Part shown: positions 1-5,928 of the stretch, in pieces
Numbering within the stretch: the first letter of the stretch is position 1
How the letters are laid out: each line of letters begins with the position of its first letter
From: Solirubrobacterales bacterium 70-9
GTDB taxonomy: Bacteria > Actinomycetota > Thermoleophilia > Solirubrobacterales > 70-9
DNA length: 7,129 nucleotides
Assembly: GCA_001898095.1 (NCBI GenBank)
Contig: MKSH01000272.1
Span: 1 to 7,129, forward strand
Direction of reading: 5' to 3'
The notes under the pieces: model-generated
The model's database searches: none
The model's input: the letters and a program-made list of their open reading frames with translations, nothing else
What the model was told of the DNA's origin: nothing
Translations under genes and position numbers: made by a program

Positions 1-2
1 TT

Positions 3-104
3 CTGCCCGACGAGGAGATCGAGCGGCGGATGGCCGGATACGAGCCGCCCGAGCCTGTCGACCACATCGGCGTGATGGCGAAGTACGCGGCGAGTCCCCT
101 CGTG
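3..104 (+). pseudogene. C-terminal fragment of an IlvD/EDD-family dehydratase
   Basis: The plus-strand frame starting at base 3 reads [18 protein letters not shown] followed by [12 protein letters not shown]. This resembles the end of dihydroxy-acid dehydratase family proteins, which have an acidic 'deEle.R' helix, a 'PPEP' turn and a 'G(V/L)xAKYA' strand, then normally a small-residue tail (SSAS.GAVT). The tail is absent: after base 104 the frame continues only as antisense of the GAPDH gene. IlvD makes branched-chain 2-oxoacids and has no known role in arsenic resistance, so this looks like foreign sequence joined to the ars operon rather than a member of it. Only about 34 codons are visible, so the family call rests on a short match recalled from memory. 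The true start lies outside the window. Confidence 0.5.
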
Positions 105-596
105 GATCACCTTCACCACCGGTGCCAGGCAGTTGGTGGTGCAGGAGGCTGCGGTGAGGATGTCGTGCCGGGCCAGCTCCGCCGGATCGTCGTTGACGCC
201 GACCACCACGTTCAGCGCGCCTGCCTCTTTCACCGGTGCCGCCACCACGACCTTGCGAACACCCTGCTCGAGGTAGGGGGCGAGGGAGTCGATGGTGCGG
301 AACCTGCCGGAGCACTCGAGGACCAGGTCGATGCCCGTCCAGTCGACCTCGGCGGGGGAGGCGCCCGAGGTGAAGGCGATCTCCTGCCCGTCGACCTGGA
401 GCGAGTCGCCGGCCCCCTCGGTTTCGCCCGACCAGCGGCCGTGTACGGAGTCGAACTTCAGCAGGTGGGCGGCGGTCTCGGCGTCCCCGGCGATCTCGTT
501 CACATGGACGAACTCGAGGTCCGTCCGATCCCAGGCGGCGCGCAGGGCGAGACGCCCCATCCGACCGAATCCGTTGATGGCGACGCGCATGCTCAT
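3..596 (-). CDS. Ars-operon glyceraldehyde-3-phosphate dehydrogenase, N-terminal half only (broken)
   Basis: The protein opens with [15 protein letters not shown], the NAD-binding Rossmann glycine motif (NGFGRMGR, residues 8-15). The catalytic-cysteine motif ASCTTNC follows, with Cys152, and then [10 protein letters not shown] to residue 166. The segment [20 protein letters not shown] resembles the GAPDH paralogue found beside arsJ, which forms 1-arseno-3-phosphoglycerate from arsenate and glyceraldehyde-3-phosphate for ArsJ to export. Family members are about 335 aa. Here recognisable GAPDH ends near base 96, and the open frame to base 3 (GTRRVLRHH and on) is unrelated, so the C-terminal catalytic domain is missing. 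I chose the ATG at 596 because it overlaps the DUF2180 stop as ATGA and has GGAGG six bases upstream. The ATG at 590 is a weaker alternative. As drawn the product would be inactive. The ars association is inferred from position and sequence style. Confidence 0.85.
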   Translation of the reverse strand, partial: MSMRVAINGFGRMGRLALRAAWDRTDLEFVHVNEIAGDAETAAHLLKFDSVHGRWSGETEGAGDSLQVDGQEIAFTSGASPAEVDWTGIDLVLECSGRFRTIDSLAPYLEQGVRKVVVAAPVKEAGALNVVVGVNDDPAELARHDILTAASCTTNCLAPVVKVIHEGTRRVLRHHADVVDRLGRLVSGHPPLDLLVGQ

Positions 597-832
597 ACCC
601 TTCCTCCTCTCGCCCGTCCGGCGGCCTGCGCCTTCTCGGCGGACTCGCATTTTCCACATCGCACACGCCGTGCGAGCGGTTCCACCGGCACCTGCCGCGC
701 GATCGGCGCCATCACCGTCAGAGTCTCCCCGCCTTCGTTGAGATGGGTGCCGCAGAGCCCGGCACCACAGCGTCCGCAGACGGCGATCGCCGCAGTGGTC
801 TTGGCGGCCTCAGCGCACTCCAGGCAATTCAT
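593..832 (-). CDS. Small cysteine-rich DUF2180-family protein in the ars operon
   Basis: This is a 79-residue protein beginning [13 protein letters not shown] and containing [15 protein letters not shown]. Its seven cysteines are grouped as CxxC at 3/6, CxxC at 19/22 with a further Cys27 and His30, and CxxC at 59/62. This is a zinc-ribbon-like layout matching the DUF2180 family of small actinobacterial and archaeal proteins. The function is unknown; zinc or arsenite binding by the thiols is an inference. The open frame extends upstream to 982, but the ATG at 832 is preferred because the protein aligns from MNCLEC and the ATG overlaps the arsC stop codon (829-831) by four bases. The stop likewise overlaps the GAPDH start as ATGA. 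The tail after residue 63 ([17 protein letters not shown]) is basic and low in complexity. Confidence 0.8.
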   Translation of the reverse strand: MNCLECAEAAKTTAAIAVCGRCGAGLCGTHLNEGGETLTVMAPIARQVPVEPLARRVRCGKCESAEKAQAAGRARGGRV

Positions 833-1236
833 CCGACGCCCTCCGGTCCGTCCAGTTCGACGAGAAGGCCGTCGACCCGGCGGGCGATGTCGTCGCGCAG
901 CCCTCGGACCTCCTCGATCGACATCTCGGCGGGATCTTGGAGGTCCCAGTCGACGTAGCGCTTGCCGGGGATGTAGGGGCATTCGTCGCCGCAGCCCATC
1001 GTCACGACCACGTCGGCACGCTCGGCCATCTCACGGGTCAGTAGTTGCGGGCGACGGCCGGCAAGGTCGATCCCGATCTCGGCCATCGCCTCGACCACGG
1101 TGGGGTGGAGCCGCTCCGCCGGCTGGGTCCCCGCCGCCTCGGCTTCGTGACGACCGTCGGCGGCGCGTTCGAAGAGGGCACGGCTCATCTGCGATCGACC
1201 CGCGTTGTGGAGGCAGACGAAGAGTGCGTTGGCCAT
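829..1236 (-). CDS. arsC: Arsenate reductase ArsC, LMW protein-tyrosine-phosphatase fold
   Basis: ArsC reduces arsenate to arsenite in the cytosol so that ACR3 can export it. The 135-residue product opens MANALFVCLHNAGRSQM. The P-loop CX5R signature is C8-LHNAG-R14-S15, with Cys8 as the nucleophile. The DP loop is WDLQDP with Asp101 as the likely acid. Two further cysteines lie in TMGCGDECP (Cys82, Cys86). The TMGCGDxCP segment is what I associate with actinobacterial ArsC enzymes that use mycothiol/mycoredoxin, whereas the thioredoxin-type S. aureus enzyme spaces its cysteines wider (82 and 89). The reductant is therefore an inference. Length is normal. An upstream in-frame start at 1290 would add 18 residues of ACR3 antisense-type sequence. 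The ATG at 1236 is preferred because it overlaps the acr3 TGA as ATGA and begins exactly at the conserved N-terminus. Confidence 0.95.
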   Translation of the reverse strand: MANALFVCLHNAGRSQMSRALFERAADGRHEAEAAGTQPAERLHPTVVEAMAEIGIDLAGRRPQLLTREMAERADVVVTMGCGDECPYIPGKRYVDWDLQDPAEMSIEEVRGLRDDIARRVDGLLVELDGPEGVG

Positions 1237-2369
1237 CAGCTGGCTCCCACCGGCTCGGGCGAGGGTCCGAACCATCGGCCCCGCAGCCAAAGCGACACAT
1301 AGACGAGGCCGACCAGGACCGGGACCTCGATCAGCGGGCCGACGACTCCCGCCAGCGCCTCACCGGAGGTCGCGCCGAAGACCCCGATCGCCACCGCGAT
1401 CGCCAGCTCGAAGTTGTTCGAGGCAGCGGTCAGGGCGAGGGTCGCGGTGCGCGGGTAGCCGTAGCCCGAGGCCCGTCCCCAGCCGAAGGCGATGGCGAAC
1501 ATCAGGGCGAAGTAGATGAGGAGCGGGACGGCGATCCGCACCACGTCCAGCGGATGGCCGGTGATCTGGTGGCCCTGGAGGGCGAAGAGCAGGACGATCG
1601 TGAAGAGGAGGCCGTAGAGCGTGATCGGCCCGATCCGCGGCAGGAAGGTGCCCTCGTACCAGTCGCGCCCTTTGCGCCGCAGGCCGATCACCCGGGTCAG
1701 GTAGCCGGCGGCGAGCGGGATGCCGAGGAAGATCAGGACGGTGCGCGCGACCTCCCAGATACCGACCGAGAAGCCTTCGGTGTCGAGGCCGAGCCAGCCC
1801 GGCAGGACGGTCAGGTAGAACCAGCCGAGCAGCGAGTAGGCGACGATCTGGAAGATCGAGTTGATCGCCACCAAGACTGCCGTCGCCTCGCGGTCGGCGC
1901 AGGCGAGCTCACTCCAGATGAGGACCATCGCGATGCAGCGGGCGAGGCCGACGACGATCAGGCCGGTCCGGTATTCGGGGTCGTGTGGGAGGAGCAGCCA
2001 GGCGAGGGCGAACATCAGCAGCGGCCCGATCACCCAGTTGAGGACGAGCGAGGACACGAAGAGGCCCCGCTCGGCCCGGAGGCGCCCGAGCTCCTCGTAG
2101 CGCACCCTGGCGAGGACCGGATACATCATCAGCAGCAGCCCGATCGCGATCGGCAGCGAGGTGCCGCCGATCGCCACCGCCGACAGCGCGCTCTCGAGGC
2201 CGGGGATCAGGGCGCCGAGCCCGAGCCCGACGCCCATCGCCACCCCGATCCAGAGGGGCAGCCAGCGATCGAGGGTCGAGAGCTGCCGCACGACGGCCGG
2301 CGGGACAGTGCCCGCCGGCGCGCCGAGGGCCGCCGACTCCCGCTCGTCGCTGATCGCCGGCCCGGTCAT
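1236..2369 (-). CDS. acr3: ACR3-family arsenite efflux permease
   Basis: This 377-residue inner-membrane protein has about ten hydrophobic segments and exports As(III) using the proton gradient. The family's two key residues are present: a cysteine in the fourth membrane segment (GLARCIAMV, Cys145) and a glutamate in the ninth (ASNNFELAIAV, Glu321). Other ACR3 hallmarks are VLNWVIGPLLMFALAW (109-124) and NSIFQIVAYSLLGW (170-183). The first 35 residues are a hydrophilic, probably cytosolic extension, slightly long for the family. The start at 2369 lies only four bases after the stop of the pstS-like gene, with a weak AGGA just upstream, so translation probably depends on coupling. The gene ends in an ATGA overlap with arsC. 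ArsB of the unrelated NhaD-like family is excluded by these motifs. Confidence 0.96.
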   Translation of the reverse strand: MTGPAISDERESAALGAPAGTVPPAVVRQLSTLDRWLPLWIGVAMGVGLGLGALIPGLESALSAVAIGGTSLPIAIGLLLMMYPVLARVRYEELGRLRAERGLFVSSLVLNWVIGPLLMFALAWLLLPHDPEYRTGLIVVGLARCIAMVLIWSELACADREATAVLVAINSIFQIVAYSLLGWFYLTVLPGWLGLDTEGFSVGIWEVARTVLIFLGIPLAAGYLTRVIGLRRKGRDWYEGTFLPRIGPITLYGLLFTIVLLFALQGHQITGHPLDVVRIAVPLLIYFALMFAIAFGWGRASGYGYPRTATLALTAASNNFELAIAVAIGVFGATSGEALAGVVGPLIEVPVLVGLVYVSLWLRGRWFGPSPEPVGAS

Positions 2370-2373
2370 GGTC

Positions 2374-3379
2374 CTAGAGCGCCCCGATCGCGGCGCGCGC
2401 GGCGCTCTTCACGGCCTTCGGCAGCGGCGCGATCTCGGCCGCTGCGCCGAGGTCACCACCGGGTCCGACCGCGTAGTTCAGGAACTGCTCGACGAAGCCC
2501 TTCTGCGGCGCGGCATGTGGGACGACCGCGTAACCGAAGGTCGCCAGGGGATAGGCCTTGGCGGCGCTCGCCGACGGGTCCGTGATGTCGAGCAGACCGC
2601 TCGGCGGTACCGACTCCACGCTCGCGCCGGCGGCGCTGAACGATTCGACGCTGGGCGACACGGATGCCCCGGAGGCATTTTCGATCGCCGCGACCTTCAG
2701 GCCTGCGGCCCCGGCATAGGTGGCGCTGACGTAGCCGATCGAGCCCTCGGCGGAGGTGATCGCGGAACCCACGCCTCTGTCACCGGCGGCCGTCGTGCCC
2801 GCCTTGAAGTGGGCGACCGAGACGCCACCCGACTTCTTGCCGGCGACCTTCGCCAGGTAGCTGGTGAAGGCCCAGCTCTGCCCGCTCGCTTCGCCGGGGT
2901 AGACGACGCTGATCTTCGTGGCCGGCAGCTTGGCCTTCGGGTTCAGGTCCTCGATCTTGGGGTCGTTCCACTTGCTGATCTTGCCGTTGAATATGGCGGC
3001 GAGGACCGGCCCGGAGAGGTTCAACTTGTTAATGCCCTTGAGCCGGTAGGCGACATCCACACCGGTCAGGTACCAGGGGATCTGCGCGCAGTCGTTACAG
3101 GCGGCCGCCTGTTCGGCCGAGAGCGGCGCGTCCACGGCGGCGAAGTCGATGGCGCGGGCGTCCAGTTTCTGCAGGCCCGCTTCGACGCCCGTCGGGCTGT
3201 AGGTGGTCGCGATCCCTTCCCTGATCAGGAAGCCGTTGGTCCAGTTGGGCATCACCCCGGCGGCGACGCTCGAGCCGGCGCCGGTGACGGCGGCGGAGGC
3301 GAGGGCGGCCGCCGACATGGAGAGCTGCGAGCGAGACGACCGAGACGATGAAAAGCCTTGCTGACCGCTTGCGGATCAC
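2374..3379 (-). CDS. PstS-family periplasmic anion-binding protein with frameshifted signal peptide
   Basis: The mature part is clearly a phosphate-ABC-transporter substrate-binding protein: VTGAGSS (11-17, counted from the internal ATG at 3318), FAAVDAPLS (59-67), IFNGKISKWNDP (109-120) and a C-terminal LATFGYAVVP. It would bind an oxyanion outside the membrane. No permease or ATPase genes (pstCAB) are present. The signal peptide, MIRKRSARLFIVSVVSLAAL, lies in a different frame starting from a GTG at 3379, which has a good Shine-Dalgarno sequence (GAAAGGAA, eight bases before it). The frames join if one base near 3318-3320 is removed, giving a normal signal peptide ending ALASA. Starting at the ATG at 3318 would give 314 residues lacking a basic n-region, so probably not exported. 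The loop that in E. coli PstS carries Arg135, Asp137 and Thr141 reads YPGEASGQS here, lacking the arginine. The ligand may therefore not be phosphate. First gene of the leftward ars operon. Confidence 0.85.
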
Positions 3380-3433
3380 GGACGATTTCCTTTCGATTAG
3401 TACCTCTCTATCTAACGGCCGCGATCCTACGCA

Positions 3434-3452
3434 TTGACAAACGTGATTTCAA
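3434..3452. promoter_or_regulatory. Candidate ArsR operator (TTGA-N11-TCAA)
   Basis: An imperfect 19-base palindrome with outer half-sites TTGA (3434-3437) and TCAA (3449-3452) covers the -35 and the spacer of the arsR promoter. ArsR-family repressors bind such interrupted dyads over their own promoters. Reading leftward, TTGTCA (3440-3435) overlaps the same element and could be the -35 for the pstS-like operon, although no good -10 is seen 16-18 bases from it. One ArsR dimer here could thus cover both divergent promoters. Confidence 0.4.
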
Positions 3453-3462
3453 TAGATATACG
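3434..3462 (+). promoter_or_regulatory. arsR promoter, probably giving a leaderless transcript
   Basis: A consensus -35 TTGACA lies at 3434-3439 and a -10-like TATACG at 3457-3462, separated by 17 bases. Transcription would start about seven bases downstream, at or one base before the A of the arsR ATG at 3470. No Shine-Dalgarno sequence precedes that ATG. The local sequence is strikingly AT-rich compared with its surroundings, as expected of a promoter. Confidence 0.6.
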
Positions 3463-3469
3463 TAGATAG

Positions 3470-3823
3470 ATGAGCATCGATATGGAGTTGGCACCCAAGA
3501 CCAAGAGACCGCCCGGCGAACCGTGCTGCGAGCCGGTGGTCTATCCCGACGTCGAGCGCGAGCAGGCCGAGCGGATGGCGGCGATCGCCAAAGCACTCGG
3601 CGACCCCGTACGCCTGCAGCTGGTCGACGTGCTGAAGAAGCACGCAGGGAAAGTCTGCGTCTGCGAGCTGGTGCCGCTCTTCGACCTCTCCCAACCGACC
3701 GTCTCCCATCACCTCAAAAAGCTGCGGGATGCCGGGATCGTCGGCTCCGAGCGGCAGGGGCTATGGGCCTACTACTACGTGATCCCCGACGCCCTGAAGG
3801 AGTTTTCCGCATGGCTGAGCTGA
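3470..3823 (+). CDS. arsR: ArsR-family As(III)-responsive transcriptional repressor
   Basis: This 117-residue winged-helix repressor of the SmtB/ArsR family controls the divergent ars units. Residues 34-60 form the dimer and early helices (MAAIAKALGDPVRLQLVDVL). The recognition helix is SQPTVSHHLKKL (74-85), and the wing follows with QGLWAYYYVIP. Candidate As(III) ligands are an N-terminal vicinal pair Cys19-Cys20 (EPCCEP) and Cys63/Cys65 in VCVCELVP. The latter is the classic ELCVCDL site of the E. coli type. The N-terminal Cys pair resembles the arrangement described for Corynebacterium glutamicum ArsR. The ATG at 3470 is favoured by the promoter spacing. An ATG at 3482 (MELAPK) would remove four residues without affecting any motif. 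The gene overlaps arsM by 13 bases. Confidence 0.95.
   Translation: MSIDMELAPKTKRPPGEPCCEPVVYPDVEREQAERMAAIAKALGDPVRLQLVDVLKKHAGKVCVCELVPLFDLSQPTVSHHLKKLRDAGIVGSERQGLWAYYYVIPDALKEFSAWLS
3796..3802 (+). promoter_or_regulatory. Shine-Dalgarno sequence fixing the arsM start
   Basis: GAAGGAG lies inside the end of arsR, eight bases before the ATG at 3811. It selects this start over the open frame that runs upstream to 3523 antiparallel to nothing conserved, and it indicates that arsM is translated from the arsR message. Confidence 0.75.
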
Positions 3824-4719
3824 CCCAGTTGGAGACGACCGACGGCGCCGAGGCGTCGTGCTGTTCGACCGAGGCGCAGGCCACCTGCTGCGAGCCGAGC
3901 GACAAGGCGGCCTGTTGCGGCGAGGCGGCCGCCGGCGATAGCTGCGGCTGTGCGGCGGGCGACGCGACCACGGCCGATGCCGGCGATGTACGTGAGGCCG
4001 TCCGCGCCCGCTACGCCGCGGCGGCGACCTCCGTCGCCGAGGGAGGATCGTGCTGCGACTCAAACGCCGTGCTCACCGATGAGGAAGCCGCGGTCTTCGG
4101 CGCGGGCCTTTACGGCACCGATGGCGACGAGCTCCCCGACACCGCGACGATGGTGTCGCTCGGTTGCGGCAACCCGGCCGTGGTCGCCGCGCTTGAGGAG
4201 GGCGAAACGGTCCTCGACCTGGGGTCCGGCGGCGGCATCGACGTGCTGCTCTCCGCCAGACGGGTCGGCCCGACCGGCAAGGTGTACGGCCTCGACATGA
4301 CCGACGAGATGCTGGCGCTCGCCCGCGAGAACCAGGAGAAGGCCGGAGTCGAGAACGTCGAGTGGCTGCGCGGTGAGATCGAGGCGATCCCGCTCCCCGC
4401 CGACACGGTCGACGTGGTGATCTCCAACTGCGTGATCAACCTCTCCGGCGACAAGCCGAAGGTGTTGGCCGAGGCGGCGCGCGTCCTGCGCCCCGGCGGC
4501 CGCTTCGCCGTCTCCGACGTGATCGCCGACGAGGACATGGATGACGCGACCAAACGAGACATGCGGCAGTTCACCGGCTGCATCGCGGGCGCCCTGAACC
4601 GGCGCGAGTTCGAGGAGGCCCTGTCGGCGGCAGGCCTCGTCGAGATCGAGATCAAGGAGACGCACCGCGTCCACGAGAAGGCCGGCTCGGCGATCGTCCG
4701 GGCTCGCAAGCCGCTCTAA
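3811..4719 (+). CDS. arsM: Arsenite S-adenosylmethionine methyltransferase with Cys-rich N-terminal extension
   Basis: ArsM transfers methyl groups from SAM to As(III), giving methylated and eventually volatile arsenicals. The 302-residue product has SAM motif I VLDLGSGGGIDVLL (134-147), the acidic YGLDMTDEML (159-168), ISNCVINLSGDKP (204-216) and LRPGGRFAVSDV (226-237). The thiols expected of the family are present: a Cys pair 81-82 (GGSCCDSN), Cys119 in LGCGNP, Cys207 in SNCVINL and Cys257 in GCIAGA. The last three correspond to the Cys72/174/224 triad of the algal CmArsM. Before the usual domain start (about residue 58, VREAVRARY) is an extension rich in cysteine, with pairs at 17-18, 26-27 and 35-36 and then CGC at 45-47. 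The pairs are exactly nine residues apart. This extension is not needed for catalysis in known enzymes and may bind arsenite or another soft metal (inference). It is co-transcribed with arsR. Confidence 0.95.
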   Translation: MAELTQLETTDGAEASCCSTEAQATCCEPSDKAACCGEAAAGDSCGCAAGDATTADAGDVREAVRARYAAAATSVAEGGSCCDSNAVLTDEEAAVFGAGLYGTDGDELPDTATMVSLGCGNPAVVAALEEGETVLDLGSGGGIDVLLSARRVGPTGKVYGLDMTDEMLALARENQEKAGVENVEWLRGEIEAIPLPADTVDVVISNCVINLSGDKPKVLAEAARVLRPGGRFAVSDVIADEDMDDATKRDMRQFTGCIAGALNRREFEEALSAAGLVEIEIKETHRVHEKAGSAIVRARKPL

Positions 4720-5555
4720 GTTCGCACGCGAGCTTCCGGGTCTCTCGGCTCGATCTGGGCGATCATCAGGACGTAGCCGTCGGGGTCGATCACCCGCATC
4801 TCCTCGCTCGGCCCCGGCGTGCCGTCCTCGATCTCGCTGGTCTCGATGCCCGCGGCAAGCAGGCGTTTGCGTAGCGCGACGAGGTCGTGGGAGTAGAGGT
4901 AGAAGAGGACGCCTTGGCTCGCCGGCTCTATCGGATCGCCATCAAGCGTCAGCATCAGCTCGGCTCCCTCGCTCGAGACGGCCACCCAGACCGGGCGGCC
5001 CTTGAACTCGTGGGCGCTCGCGACGGCAAACCCGAGGTGTCGGTAGAAGTCGACGGAGCGGGCGACGTCATCGACGTGGACGAACGGGACGAGCCGGCTC
5101 ACTCGGGGCGCCGACAGATCGGCATCATCCACCGCGCGCCATGGGCCGGGCGTTATCGGCGATCCCGATCCGACGCCCCGCATGAAGGAGAGCGCGGACG
5201 ACCGATCGGCGCACCCTTTCATCTCGATGATCAGGTGATCCCGGAACGTGACGACGACGTAGGCGATCCCCTCGTCGAGTCGGCGATCGTCGTCGCGGAG
5301 CAACTCGGGGCGGAAGGCAACGAGTGCACGGTCCCCCTCAGGGATCAGCTCCTCGATCGTCCCACGCAGGCCGGTGTCCAGGTTGCGGGAGAAAACCTCG
5401 AGGATCTCCTCGCGGCCTTCGCAGTTCCACGGGCCATCGTGCACCGCCCGCCAAGCGGCATCGGGGTCGAGGGTCTCGGCGACCACCGAGAGGTCACCGA
5501 CCTTCATCGCCTTCCAGGCCGCTTCCAGTAGCTCACGGTCAAGACTGTCGGCCAT
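4716..5555 (-). CDS. Two-domain SnoaL-like plus VOC (glyoxalase/bleomycin-resistance-like) protein
   Basis: The 279-residue product has an N-terminal NTF2/SnoaL-like domain (about 1-125: LLEAAWKAMKVGDLSVVAETL, WRAVHDGPWNCEGREEILEVF). A proline/glycine-rich linker (130-152) leads to a VOC domain (154-268: LVPFVHVDDVARSVDFYRHLGF, AELMLTLDG, then VIDPDGYVLMIAQ). In metal-dependent VOC enzymes the last strand usually carries a glutamate ligand (DPdGn.lE), but here that position is Met264. The protein is therefore probably a binding or resistance protein, or uses other chemistry. It is not the VOC enzyme ArsI, because the VOC domain has no cysteines. The ATG at 5555 starts just before the SnoaL helix; in-frame sequence runs further upstream to 5774 without conserved features. 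It converges on arsM, the two stop codons overlapping at 4716-4719, so no terminator fits between them. Substrate unknown. Confidence 0.85.
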   Translation of the reverse strand: MADSLDRELLEAAWKAMKVGDLSVVAETLDPDAAWRAVHDGPWNCEGREEILEVFSRNLDTGLRGTIEELIPEGDRALVAFRPELLRDDDRRLDEGIAYVVVTFRDHLIIEMKGCADRSSALSFMRGVGSGSPITPGPWRAVDDADLSAPRVSRLVPFVHVDDVARSVDFYRHLGFAVASAHEFKGRPVWVAVSSEGAELMLTLDGDPIEPASQGVLFYLYSHDLVALRKRLLAAGIETSEIEDGTPGPSEEMRVIDPDGYVLMIAQIEPRDPEARVRT

Positions 5556-5562
5556 CTCCTGG

Positions 5563-5590
5563 ATTGTCGCCGATTGGACGCTTGAGGCAA
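5563..5590 (-). promoter_or_regulatory. Weak candidate promoter of the SnoaL/VOC gene
   Basis: On the minus strand TTGCCT (5590-5585) and GACAAT (5568-5563) are 16 bases apart, each matching four of six consensus bases. The -10 ends seven bases before the ATG at 5555, so a transcript from here would also be leaderless. An AGGAG abuts the ATG too closely for normal use. The match is weak. Confidence 0.3.
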
Positions 5591-5928
5591 TGCGGATCAC
5601 GCCGGCCGATTCGCTCCCGACAAGCCTCGGAGAAATACACCCGTCGACTATCTTGTCTGCGCGACGGTGGCGAGGGGCTCGAACGGTGGGTAGATGAGCG
5701 CCTCCCTCCAACTCTGTGCCTTGTCGGCATCGCACGCCGCTCCGGCATGGGCTTGATCCCATGGCAACTGGCATGCGGAGTGGCCAACCTGTGGAGATGC
5801 TCGTAGTCTGGCGGCTCTCGCTCGAGACTCAGACTGCCTAGGGTTGGCGGAACATGGTCTCGGATGCGAGATCGGGGGCGCCGACCTCGTCATCGTTGGG
5901 GCAGTCGCCTCGACCAGGTGCCGACCGA
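5591..5928. other. Gene-free stretch
   Basis: I find no convincing coding region, RNA gene or strong hairpin here. Open frames exist on both strands but have compositions typical of noncoding GC-rich DNA, with much Arg, Ser, Pro and Gly and no recognisable motif. No tRNA T-loop or anticodon-arm pattern was evident by eye. Confidence 0.5.

Larger units (their letters stand above)
3407..3470. repeat. Widely spaced inverted repeat TCTATCTA / TAGATAGA flanking the divergent promoters
   Basis: TCTATCTA at 3407-3414 and its exact reverse complement TAGATAGA at 3463-3470 bracket the intergenic region, 48 bases apart. A further TAGATA lies at 3453-3458. The copies sit symmetrically near the start regions of the two divergent units. 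They may be a second type of regulatory half-site or may reflect chance in an AT-rich promoter. Confidence 0.4.

Noticed and set aside
105..2585. Very long open reading frame on the plus strand (over 800 codons from base 30)
   Set aside because: It is antisense to GAPDH, DUF2180, arsC, acr3 and part of the pstS-like gene. Its composition (Arg, Asp, Gly, His, Pro) is typical of a GC-rich shadow frame. Only its first ~25 codons are meaningful, as the IlvD fragment.
2161..3351. Plus-strand open frame of 396 codons
   Set aside because: It lies antisense to acr3 and the pstS-like gene, which have clear family motifs. Its own sequence is Gly/Arg/Asp-rich without any motif.
3523..3810. Upstream extension of the arsM frame through arsR
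   Set aside because: The extension is arsR read in another frame. The ATG at 3811 has a strong Shine-Dalgarno sequence eight bases upstream.
3859..3951. DNA-level tandem repeat encoding the ArsM Cys pairs
   Set aside because: The 27-base units share only the Cys codons, so there is no recent nucleotide duplication; only the protein spacing is regular.
4716..5555. VOC protein next to arsM as the organoarsenical C-As lyase ArsI
   Set aside because: ArsI needs a vicinal cysteine pair and a metal-binding triad. This VOC domain has no cysteine, and the C-terminal Glu ligand is Met.
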